From: Isoetes taiwanensis
Lineage: Eukaryota > Streptophyta > Lycopodiopsida > Isoetales > Isoetaceae
Reading direction: 5' to 3'
Length of the DNA: 64,000 bases
Assembly: GCA_021234155.1 (NCBI GenBank)
Contig: JAJEKV010000017.1
Location: 19,953,937 to 20,017,936 of the forward strand
Shown here one piece after another: positions 32,640 to 43,459 of this stretch. Each line of letters begins with the position of its first letter. Within the stretch, counting starts at the first letter, position 1. The position numbers were made by a program, and so were the translations under genes. Under the pieces are notes generated by a model that saw only the letters and a program-made list of their open reading frames with translations, did no database searches and was not told the origin of the DNA.

Positions 32640-33127
32640 GATCCAAATTTCATTATGGTAGTCTGTTGGATCGGGTTTTGTGGTAGTCGCATTGTACTTT
32701 GGATAGCACGAGTGGTGCTTGCTACAAACTGCTCATGGCAGGGACGCCAAGCAGCAAACTGTACCTGACCTTCATGTGTGTCTCTAGGAGCAAATGACAT
32801 TGTCAAGATATTCCTCTTCAATAGATAGGCACCCCAGCTTGCCATCTAGAGAAACCAATGCATGGCAGCTACTTAGGAGTTAGAATATTGACAAGAGAAA
32901 ATCAGAAATTGTCTAAATTAAAAGACTCCCCCTGGGAAAATGAATTTGTCCCCCTCATATTGTATCCAGTTCTGAATAGCTTTTTCTACAGTAAGCTCTT
33001 TATGAGGCACATTTGCAAACCAAGCAACATCCCTGCTCTTAGGCCAATAAAATGGATTCTTGTACCCAGGTGGAGCGGGGATGAGACAATGTTCTTCATT
33101 TTCTGGTGGGCAATGGCGTTCTCTATA
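32640..33127 (-). pseudogene. PMT-family (DUF248) putative methyltransferase fragment
   Basis: This family of plant Golgi-resident SAM-dependent methyltransferases acts in pectin and cell-wall formation. On the minus strand 33,127-32,918 reads [41 protein letters not shown], then [25 protein letters not shown] and stops. After only about 70 bp, 32,845 onward reads [30 protein letters not shown] and then GVPAM in a shifted frame. The intact protein has the SAM-binding motif (DTGCGVASWGAYL) between these pieces, and most of that segment is deleted here. It is a gene relic. The downstream methyltransferase half is missing. Confidence 0.88.
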
Positions 33128-35992
33128 GATAAGTCTGCACTAGCTTGATGCAGTGGACTTTAGGCCCTATTCGTTTTCTTTTTCAACTCCACTGGATCAC
33201 TTGTGTTGCGAAATAATATGCAACAAAGTGTATGGTGTTGAGGCGTAAAGTAAAAGGCTGGAACTAGAAACCATGAACAGGGCATGATGACTTTCATGCC
33301 ACATGAGACTTCAAATTCTCCTATCTAGCTACTGAACATATCAAGTGCTGAAATGAAGACGCAACTACCTAAATGCATTTTAAGGATTTGTTCGTGCAAG
33401 TTCCTTAATAAGTAGACTAGCATTTTCATTAGTCATCTAAACTGTAACACTAGCATTTCCATTAGAAATAACAATGGATTTGTTACAGCTTATGCCACTG
33501 TCAAACCATCCAGTAGACGTGGCTATCTGTGGCTTTGTGGAATTAATCACAGCCCCACAACAACATGTGATCATCACTTCTTATGGAAATCATGGTATCT
33601 TCCTTCTTCTTTGGCAAGCAATAGTAGAGACTGTAGTTTTGGCCTGCTTTACATCACAGCAAAACGGTACTGCATAAAAGTAAATACATATGGTGTAATG
33701 TTCATGAGCTTCTATAGGGTGGTTGGGTCCCAAAATAGACAGCTTCTTTTCATCATTCCTAAGTTCCAGAGTTGACATATCCTTTGCTCTCATGCTATGC
33801 CTTATGTCCTGGCCAACTTCAATTTTGCAACAGTGTATAAAGATGGTTGGTTGCACACTGAAATGTGGACAAAGATGGTTATTTATTTGTGGGTCAACTG
33901 CTAGAACCTCGCTGTGGATACTTATTATGACAAAAATTCGTTTAGAAAAATTCTACATTTCATGTGACTAATTCATATTCTGTTTCTGGCAAATTATTGC
34001 GTAAGTTTCCCAAATCGTACATGCAAGTTACAAGTGTTTCTGGTATGATACTCTTATGTTTCCTTTCTAGCATTTTGTATCACACTTCTCTCAATAATGA
34101 ACTTCTTAGATTCTCAAATTGCACTGTAGTATAATATCTGAAATTGTGAAGACTAAAGTGCAGGCTACATGCTAGCTTCTTAATTGCAGAATATATCTTT
34201 TTCGTGCCTTTCAGCACTCCAAAATATAGAAAGATAGTGCAACTTCAACGATCTCTGTTGCAACAGAAAGATGGCTAATGTTTCCAAGTAGCTTCATCTT
34301 AAACTTTTGCCTGTAAATCACAAAAAACCAAGAGTATAGACACTTATCATGCTATTTAGTGCAGGTTCTTTTTGCTTATTTTTCTTCCAGTCCATACTTA
34401 CAAATAATCTAGATTCTCTTATTTCATATTCATTGAGGAGGTTGAATGTTGCGATATAAGCTCTTTACAGTTAGCTGGTATCTTTTAGACTTTTGTCCAG
34501 CTGGCGCTATATCTCTGTGCACCCATCCTTATTTTTTGCAGATGTGCTGGTAATTCTGCTTGATTTTCTACATGATGTCAATGATGTTTTAGTTGTTTTG
34601 CCATGCACTTTGTATCATCTCTTTTTAAATTTAGTCACTCAATGGTACCTGCACCATTGTGATATGATCAGAAATGCAAAATCTATCTTCCATGGTTCAA
34701 AAATTATGTACCTGCACATTATAGTATGATCAGAAATGCCAAATTGATGTTCCATTATCTAACTTTCATATGCATGATAATCTGAAGTAATTACAGAACA
34801 ACATATTTTGTTTCTCCATTACATGAGATGTGTTGTATCCACATCCATGTGCAAAACCGAAGTTGAGTGTACCTAGATGTTGTAGGATTTTACTTTAAGA
34901 CAAGCTTGCACATATTTACAATGCAGGAGCAGAATTCCAGAGATTGCATTGCAAAATGCAGAGATTGCAGATGTGCGAAATGCAGAGATTGCATTGCAAC
35001 CTCTCAGCCATGCAGCAGGTACAATATAGGCAAGAATGACAGAAAGTTTTTCTCATCAGGTTGCAGAGGTGTTTACCATGCAAGTTTTTCTCATCAGGTT
35101 GCAAAAGTGTTTACCATGCAATTTGGTCTTGCTTTAACAAAATTGATGCTCTCAACATTGCTAGTCTCAAGCATACTTTCCTAGGATATTTATGTTTGCC
35201 TATTTATGTTTGCCTTATAGAGTAACTATTTCAACCTTTCTAAGGCTAGAGTTGCTCTCACCTAGAGCCCCTCGCTGAACGCAAGCTTGTACTACATAAT
35301 CCTGCCTGGTCTCCAGTTCTCATGGTTAGTTTGAAGGACTGATGTGTCAAAGGATCTATGTCAACGCAATAAACTCTAGCTAGGACATGAACCTATATTT
35401 TTGTTCTTCTACCCTTGGAGGAAACAGTAAGGTATCAAAATAAACCAAATCAATTGATCTTCCAAATATATAAAATTACATATAAATATAGGAATCGTAT
35501 ACCTTACACTAATGTTTTGCAAGAAATGTTACAACAATCTATTTCCATCCTGCTTTACATCCAGTTTTTTGCTAAATCATTAATAATCTTAAATTACACA
35601 ACCTCTCGTTGCCTAAGTACAACAATTCAATGTGATGTTATAACATTTCATTACAGTTTTAAAATAATCAAAAAATAGATTTTTATGTGGACACAACATC
35701 CAAGCAGTAATAATCCCTGGACCTTTCTATAAATTTATGCAGAACATAGAATTCTAGCTACAAAGCAAAAGAAATAAAAATTGAGTAGGTTGCCTTTTGT
35801 TGGTATGCCATGTAACTAAGTGTCTCTTTGTCTATCTCATGTAGTTAAATTTTTGCTACTGGTCTTTTATTGACCGTCTTTTGTACTTGAAAGCTTTCCT
35901 AGCTTGAAAGGTTCACACAAGTCTAACTAAGCATGCCTTTGGTCATATAGATCTACAAATTGAGAAGGCTTGAGAAAAAGAAGGGTTTTTTT
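33128..35992. other. Region without recognisable genes
   Basis: AT-rich sequence without domain-bearing ORFs. Between 34,940 and 35,000 AGATTGCA/AATGCAGAGATTGC words repeat. A 38-bp unit (AAGTTTTTCTCATCAGGTTG and following) is tandemly duplicated at 35,044-35,119. Confidence 0.5.
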
Positions 35993-36147
<155 letters not shown>

Positions 36148-37714
36148 ATTTGAAGACGCTGCATCAGATCAGCGAGTTGCTAGCACCATAGGGGTTAAAC
36201 AGGGATGTCTGTTATCTCCAACGCTCTTTGGTCTCTACATTGACAAGTTGGAGACTTGGATGCAAGAACATGGGGGTGGTGGCCCACAGCTACCAGAGGC
36301 ATACAGTATAAGGCAATTGCTCTATGCAGATGATGTAGACTTGCTATCCCATACGCCCGTGGGTATGCGGCAAAGATTTGGACGCCTCTTAGTGGGTTCT
36401 CGGACACAACAGAATGACCGGTGAACCCGCAGAAAAACTAAGCTCCCCGGCAGGTCCTCTCCTCGCAAACATGATATCCCGTTTCTTTCTATTACAGAGG
36501 ACGTAAGGTGGATGTTGTAAGGACCTTCAAGTATCGGGAATCGACTTTTTGCGCTAGCATGTTATGGGATGACTGTGTGGAAAGACGGGTCGGGCCATGG
36601 ATGGAAAGCCCCAGTATGCTATGCGAGAATAGCTGCTACTGAGAATAGACCTATGTGGATCAAGCATTAGAGCACACCTGTTCGAGCACTCGTTGAACCA
36701 AAGATTGTTGTATGGGGTAGAGGTCCGGGGGTCCAAAGAATTAGTAAGAACACCGGATAAGCTAGAGAGGGTGCAAAAGGCCTTCTTAACATACGGTAGG
36801 TATCAAGGACACGGTGCCTTATCGATTTTGCTATATGAGACTGGGTTCGCCCCCGCAACATTCCGCTTATCTTGCAGACATCTTGCATATTTCCACAAGG
36901 TCACCAAAGATGGATGCACAACGCCTTCCCCGGGGCTTTGTTATTGGCACAAGAGCCACAACGATCAAGAGGGTATGGCGTGAGCAATCGCCGGGGTGGT
37001 TCGCAACGTGGTCTATAGACTACCAGCAGATTGTGGCTATGCCCGATGCCCGGGGACAGTCGCGACACACAATGAATGAGCTGCCACCACTCGTGGGATG
37101 CAACCACTGTGCAAAGCCTAAAACAGAGCACTACCACACGCAAAGTTAATCCAACACCGAACATGGCCCACACCAAAGGTGCCTGAAAGCACATATATCT
37201 ATGAAGAAACAGGAGAGCTATTGCCCGTGGAGGACGGCGGCCCCATCATCTCGAAATTGAAACAGTCGTTGGACTACGGATGGAGGGCGAGAGAATCCCT
37301 AAGATGAGAGAATATGCCGTGTTGCCACATGCGGACGACAAGAGAGGATGAGCACCATGCTCGCAAGAGTGTCCGCATATACGCATATCCGAGCAACGCA
37401 TGCTGATCTTAGATGCTCCGAGGCACCGGCCGATCAATTGGGTGGCATCGCCAATGGTTGCACGCCTCTCCATCCTACATTTTGCAAGTCTCTACCGTTA
37501 GAGAATCCCTTACAGGACAAGGGATCTGAGAGCCTACTACCAGGGTTTTTCCTCCCATGTGGGGGTTTTTTCATCCCAGTAGTAGGGACACATTGTATAG
37601 TAGCATTTGTCTTTTTGGTGTGGTTTTATCTGCTTTGTGTACTGCATGTACCGTCTCATAGGTCAAGTTTGGCCTCCGCGGACGTTAAAATATACTTCCT
37701 TCCTTCCTTCCTTC
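36148..37714 (+). mobile_element. Non-LTR retrotransposon fragment with RT (YADD) and TTCC tail
   Basis: The first frame carries [23 protein letters not shown] and RQLLYADDVDLLS, the catalytic palm of a non-LTR reverse transcriptase. It is truncated on the 5' side at the microsatellite. Later frames give RLLYGVEVRG, LERVQKAFLT, LLYETGFAPATFRLSCRHLAYF and REQSPGWFATWSID, matching the minus-strand copy at 30.7-32 kb. The last 200 bp share AGGGTTTTTCC and CATCCCAGTAGTAG with that copy and end with CCTCCGCGGACGTTAAAA, then (TTCC)n at 37,696-37,714. Several frameshifts make it inactive. Confidence 0.88.
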
Positions 37715-37899
37715 TATCACCATTCAAATAAGTTCAATTGCTCAATAGCTAATTAAACTTTTTTAGTCTTACTATAGTATGAGCCTCAAGGCCAAGGTAT
37801 AAGGATAATACGCTCAACAGAGGTAAAAAGTTAACAGCATAAACATGTTCAATCATTCAAACCATTAAATACTTCTGCCTAATTTTACCACCATTCCAG

Positions 37900-38208
37900 G
37901 AAGCTGCTGCATCCAAGCCACTAAGTCAAGAAGGAGTAGATGCTAAAGTCCCTCCAGGTTCCACAGACAAAGATGTCGACAATCTAATAGGAATCATCAA
38001 ACAAATTCACAAGGATATCATCTTAATGGGAGACGCACTGATTCAATTTAATCGAGGCTTATTCAATGCAACCATGCATATAACACAAGCAAAGCTAGAT
38101 GAGATCCGTACAGAACTCGCAAGAGAAACAAGGTGCTGCGCACGAGGGGTTGCCCTCCGGTGTCCAGAGAATGTGTTTTCAGAGAATGTGTTTTCATGGT
38201 TTCTATAA
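37900..38208 (+). CDS. Candidate terminal exon of an unrecognised gene
   Basis: After an acceptor CCATTCCAG ending at 37,899 the frame is open for about 102 codons to TAA 38,208. The first part is polar (ASKPLSQEGVDAKVPPGSTD). It is followed by a convincing helical stretch, NLIGIIKQIHKDIILMGDAL...LFNATMHITQAKLDEIRTEL. The last 20 residues are Cys-rich and include a duplicated ENVF(S) from a 15-bp tandem repeat, so the original stop may be lost. I do not recognise the family. Confidence 0.35.
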   Translation, partial: EAAASKPLSQEGVDAKVPPGSTDKDVDNLIGIIKQIHKDIILMGDALIQFNRGLFNATMHITQAKLDEIRTELARETRCCARGVALRCPENVFSENVFSWFL

Positions 38209-38912
38209 ATGTGTTTTTGTGGTTTCTGTTTCAACGTTTCGTATTGAGTCTTTTTTGTTTTGTGTGGAGCCATGTGGATGCTATGAACATGGGGTGCCAT
38301 TTTCTTAGCACATGAGTGTTGAGTTTTCTGTACGAAGCTGTGCAGGTCAATTGAAAGCAAAATAGATCCAGATACTTAACAGTTAAGTGGTCTTTGGTTT
38401 GTGATGTTTTAGGAAGATTGGGTTTTGATTTTTGATGTTTTAATTCTGCACACATTTAGGGTGAATAGTTTACTGCAATTAGATAATGAGATGCAAGATG
38501 CAACAACCAACTCTTCCATTTTTTGGGTGGTTTGTGCGTAGATTTAGTAATAGTGGAACCAAATAGGTATTTTTGATATTGTGCCTAGATTTAGTAGTAG
38601 TGGAACGTGGAGCATTTTAGCCATGACAAATTTTTTCTGTTCAACGCCTCTATTTGAAAATTTCAAGGTGCATTTCATGTCCACTTTGGGCATTTATGGT
38701 AAGAGATGCATATTTAACTATTTTAAAATTTTCAAACTATCCTGCTATAGTTACTACCAATCATCAAGGTGCCAACAAAACAAAACTGAACCGCTTACCA
38801 TGAGAGGTTTCATTGTGAAAATCCCTTCCTATAGCAAATGCATATCAGAGTATAGTCATATAATGAATCTAATTTCAAACATTGTGTTTCTTCCTCGGTA
38901 TGCTACTCATAG

Positions 38913-39400
38913 ATGCCCTGGTGCTTCATTGTCCACGGCAACATCCACCCTTATCGAGGAGGACCTCCAGTGGCAGGACAATTTTTTCAGAATAATCCTC
39001 CTGTTGCATCTGCTCAACCTTGTCCCTTACCTCAGAATTTTGCATATCCAAATTGCCAATATGGGTGCGCAAGCTTATGGACATGTTTCACTGATTCTTT
39101 CACATTAGTCACATGTTAATGAAGCATACTGATAATTAAAACTTCTCGATGTAGATATCCTACTTATCCACCAGATTTCATCTATCCCCAGGTTAGTTGA
39201 AACGAAAGAATAGAATAGAATAGAAAGTTGAACATAGTTAGAGATGTAAAGAAGTATCAGGCTCATAAAACTATGTTGTGCAATATGATCACTACATCAT
39301 ATCCCAGCTTTTGCAATACTATGGCAATCCCATGTATCAATACTTTGCCTATGGTGGATGCCCATTCGTGATTGATTTCTTGGGCTGCCATTATGACAGC
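38913..39400 (+). pseudogene. Possible fragment of a Pro/Tyr/Gln-rich RNA-binding protein tail
   Basis: Exon-like pieces read YRGGPPVAGQFFQNNPP...PQNFAYPNCQYG (to about 39,065), then YPTYPPDFIYPQ between an AG at about 39,155 and GTTAGT at about 39,192, and later LLQYYGNPMYQYFAYGG (about 39,310-39,365). Such Tyr/Pro/Gln/Asn-rich tails are common in plant single-RRM RNA-binding proteins. The RRM itself is not seen, so the assignment is tentative. Confidence 0.35.
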
Positions 39401-40693
39401 GATCATGTGAAGCACAAGTCTATATATTTTATGAAATGAAGACTTGAATAGGATTCTATGTAATAGTAGCCAAATCCTATGTACCAGTACCCAGAATCAC
39501 ATTTGTTAAAAAATGTCGGAGTTGGGAGTCAATGCCATTGAGCTGATGCCAATACATGAGTTTAATGAACTTGAATATTACTCTTATAACTCTGTTATGG
39601 GTGACTACAAGTAAGTGCCGAAACGATCTGATATTTGATTATTTTTTACTTTGCTCAAGTAGTTTCTCAGTATAGAAGTCATGCATGACAGCAGTAGCTT
39701 AATTTCTGTTTGAATTAGAACCTGTAAAGATTACAATTTTAATCTTAACAAAGCAGTCAGAATGGGCATTCTCAAGGTGGCCTAATGGGCATTCTCAAGG
39801 TGGCCTGATGAGGCACAATGGCAGTGGAGCCCTACCCTTTAAGTATCACACCTTCACTATCAGTAATCATTTTTCCTTTAATGGCCATAGTATCAAAAGA
39901 TGGGAAAGTGGGAATAAATTCTTGCCTCGTTTGGATTAGCATACATGGCAAGCCCCTGCCAATGCTTGCAATAAATCTTATGGGTGTGATAGGGATAGTG
40001 GATAGGATTTGAAACAATTACATGTGGACTGGCAGATTCCAGAAGATTTCTCCATGGAAAGGTGCCATTTTATAAAACTCACTCCCTAATGTTTACTCTC
40101 TCAAACCCCAAAGAGTCTTCCATTGTAGGTTGGACAGGCAGACCTGCCTTAAAAATTGGGAGAGTAATTCTGGCGAATGTGATATTATTCTTATAGCTCA
40201 TACAAGACAGCTTCTATTTTTGCATATCTAGCAGAAATGCAGGGCAAATGACCTAGCATAGTGAAGAAGCAAACTGAGGCACCTCGGGTGCAGATAACCT
40301 CTTGATGAAAGAAGCAAAAAAGAACCAGAGCAGGAGTAACACTAAAAAGTATTAATTTTCAGATTTCTAAGAGAGAATTGGCATCAAGATAAATTTATGA
40401 GTGATCCTCCAAGAAGAGAATAAAGTATGGAATGGTCAAGTAGGCTAGTTATAAAACATTCTTTGGTAATGATGTCCGATGATATCCTGCAGACGACTTC
40501 TTTCTTTTCACTATTTGGTTCGTGGGGAACAGGCTGATTAGACTTCATGTTAGTCTTTGATGTTTCAAAAGCAATTCTAGGATCAAAAAACCATCATCAT
40601 ATAGCTCTAGAGACCAAAAAAGGTTGAATGTTCTAGTTTCATTCATTGGCCCAATTTTGCATGGTACTTCAGTAAAAAAAAATGATGCTGCAG

Positions 40694-40715
40694 TTCTATT
40701 GCGCTAGCAATAGAA
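40694..40715. repeat. 22-bp palindrome near the DIRS 5' end
   Basis: TTCTATTGC, four bases GCTA, then GCAATAGAA: two perfect 9-bp arms around a 4-nt loop. The second copy of this region at 60,104-60,125 keeps the arms with one outer change (CTCTATTGC GCCA GCAATAGAA). Conservation between copies suggests a functional end signal. Confidence 0.8.
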
Positions 40716-42052
40716 CCGCCATTCCTTGGATGGGGATGCCACCTCAGCCCATTTCCCTTCTCATAGTCCATATTTTCTTGTCTTTGGCTATCGGCATTCT
40801 CCTTGAGCTTTTTTCCTAGCTTCATTCGCCTCTACCTAGTTTTCTTACCTCCTAAAGCTTGCCACAGTCAAAAGCTCAACCTGGGACCGCATTTGGTCTG
40901 TGTAGCCTAGCGCCTGCGTTCAGTCAAAGTTTTTGAGGTACGGTGATTGTTGTCGTCATGGTTTTAATTTTTTCTTGACTGTGGTTGGTTTGGCTTAGCT
41001 TTTGGTGATGCGATTCGGAGGCTTCCTGCGTCAGTTCCCTCCCAGTGACGGCATGGTCAAGGATCTTTGAACGGTTTGGGTTAGTTATTTCTTTTGTTGA
41101 TTTTTTGTTTGTCTGAAACTGCTGGATCTGGCATGTTCGGTCGCCTTAGCTTCTGGCCTTCTTGCTTTCGGGGACCCCTTGAGCTTTGCTTCCCCTTTCT
41201 CTTCCAGATGAGTTTCAGATGAATTCGGCCCCGCCAGACTGTTTGGTAGTAGGGCATGTCTTCGGCCTGCCGACAGCCCGGGTTGTTGTTCCGATCCTCT
41301 TGGATCACCACCACAGGTTAAGCTTCAACTCCTTTTCCCATATCCTCTGGAAGCGATTCAGAGGGGTCGATTCTTTGCTCTCAAATACCTTGCTTCGTCT
41401 CCTCTCAAAGTTGTCTATCTGTTTCTGATTTTGCTCTCAACCGGATTCCTTTCTTTGTTCTACATTCTACCTTTGTTCTTCATTCTCGGTTTGCTATCAG
41501 GCCTCCAGCATCCCATCTCTTTTGCCACCAAGTTCGTTGCCATTCCGCTCCTCTGCTATCACCGCCAAGTTCCTCTATTTCACGCTGCCGCTTCCGCACC
41601 CATCGCGCTTTGTAGCAGGGATACCAGGCCGTCCTTCTCTATGGGTGGTTGGGATACAGTCTCCCGGTTTCCCTAGGGAATCATGGGTATTCTTTTTTGG
41701 TTTTCATTTGTTCTTCTTGGTATTTTATTTTTCTTCTATAAGTTTTGTCTTTGTTTGGTTTTCTTTTCATGTATTATTATTTTGATTGCAAATCTCAGAG
41801 CTTTATCTGCTTTCGGCTTCTTTTTTCGGTCCGATGTTTCCCGTTTGGGCAATGGGTTTCTTTTTCATGTTTCTCGTAGGTGTTAGCTTGCCTTATGTTC
41901 CTTTGATTCTTTGCCCTTTCTTCGCCTTTATGGTTTTCGTTAGTTATCATAGTCGTGTTTAGTTGGGTGGGTTACAAGGACACGTAAAGTGTACTGGTTT
42001 TCTCATTTTGCACTAACGTCTGTGAATTTGTGTGTTTTAGACATCTCACGAT

Positions 42053-43131
42053 ATGGCAGATCAAGACGTTCCTAGCACCTCTCAGGTTTCTTTGCGGGCT
42101 CGAAGGGCCAAACGGGTCGCCGCGAGCACTGCCCCATCCACCCTGCCTATGCGACGTGCTCGCTCCACTGCAGTTTCTATTGCCTCTGAGGTGTCTGCTG
42201 TGCATACCCCCGCAGCTTCTGTTGAGCCTGTCACCCCAGTTTTTTCCTCTATCGGATGCACGGGTCTAGCTTCTCACTCTGGCTCAGCTGGTCCATCTCG
42301 CGCTCTTTCCTCTGTGTCTTTTGCTTCTGTGCCGCCCCCTGTGTTCTCCTTTGCCTCTGCGGGTCTCGCTGTAGGATTGAGCCACTCTTTGCCGACCACG
42401 AGTTCTGCAGTTCCCTCCTTTCAGCCCATGGATATGGTGCCTCAGTTAATGCAGACCCTTCAGTTACAGATGGCGCAGATCCAGAGCCTTCAATCGACCC
42501 TCTCTTCTAACACTTCTGTTCATGAGCAGATCGAGGTGCTGCGCCAAGAAGTTCGAGAACGTTCATCGCGATCAATTCCCAACTTTAAGAGGGAGTCAAC
42601 GCGCCATCAATATGAGTTCCTTTGTACGACGGAGTCCAGGTTCTGGGAGCTTCATGCTCGATTGATTGCCCTATCTCCTCGAGTGCCCGATGCTATCCTC
42701 CAGATTGTCGAGGAAGGTAAGGCTGCCACTTTACAGAGGATGAAGTTTCTGATTATTGCTGATCACGAAGGATATGATGTCGCCTTAGATTTTGACGACC
42801 ACAAAGGCCCTGCACTAACTGCTGATGATTCTAAGAAGTTGAAACTTGCTCGAAAGATGCATCGTGATCGGCGCCCTCCTGTCTCTAGGTCCACTGCTTC
42901 GTCCTCTGGCTCAGCTTCTCTGCCGCACCTCAATCTCCTTTCTCCTCATCTAGGTCGGGTGCCCGCCCATTCTGCACTTTTTGTAGGCGCCTGGGCCATC
43001 GCATTGAAACATGCCATTCTCGCCCCAATACAGGCTCCCCGGTTGCTCCCCTTCCACATTTGGTCCCGCCCCCAGGTCCTTTAGTGCCGGCCTCGGCTCC
43101 GTTTTTCCTCGTCCTGGCCCTTGAATCTTAG
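42053..43131 (+). pseudogene. DIRS gag-like protein with CCHC zinc knuckle (frameshifted)
   Basis: ATG 42,053 opens a 343-codon frame with a Ser/Ala/Pro-rich N-terminus, a Gln/Leu coiled segment (PQLMQTLQLQMAQIQSLQ...IEVLRQEV) and a conserved-looking middle part (TRHQYEFLCTTESRFWELHARL). Near 42,900 the meaningful frame shifts: in frame +2, 42,955 onward reads ARPFCTFCRRLGHRIETC, an exact CX2CX4HX4C zinc knuckle. It continues Pro-rich to TAG 43,129-43,131. The knuckle would bind element RNA. The shift may be mutation, or an error, since the intact product must include the knuckle. Confidence 0.75.
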
Positions 43132-43459
43132 TCCTCCCCCTGGGAGTTTTCTCCTTGTTGTCAGAGATTCTCGTTATTAATGCAAGTTTGGTCTTGTTCA
43201 AATTGTTACGTTTTGTGGTATAAATTTGATTAATTTGTTTGTGCTACCGGTGGGCCGTGGTTGTTTTTTCTTGTCCAGTTTTTGGTATGTTGGGGTTTGC
43301 TGAAAGGCTAGACGTGCAGTTTGTTAGATATGGTATGTTGTTACGTTTTCTTACTCGGCGTCAGGATTCCACTCGACTGACTTGGTTTTGTTTTCTTATG
43401 GTGACATGACTTACGGTTTTGTGCTGCTCCAATCACCACCGTCATTCCTCATCTAGGCA

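Noticed and set aside
38581-39108. 175-codon ORF on the plus strand
   Set aside because: The part after 38,910 reads better in another frame (Pro/Tyr-rich exon), and the rest has no protein-like features.
39208-39225. Short AGAAT repeats as a fifth retroelement tail
   Set aside because: Three copies of the repeat are present, but the ACGTCCACGG end motif is missing beside them.
41186-41886. Several hydrophobic ORFs upstream of the DIRS gag
   Set aside because: They lie in the pyrimidine-rich 5' region of the DIRS element; Phe/Leu/Ser bias reflects composition, and frames overlap without conservation.
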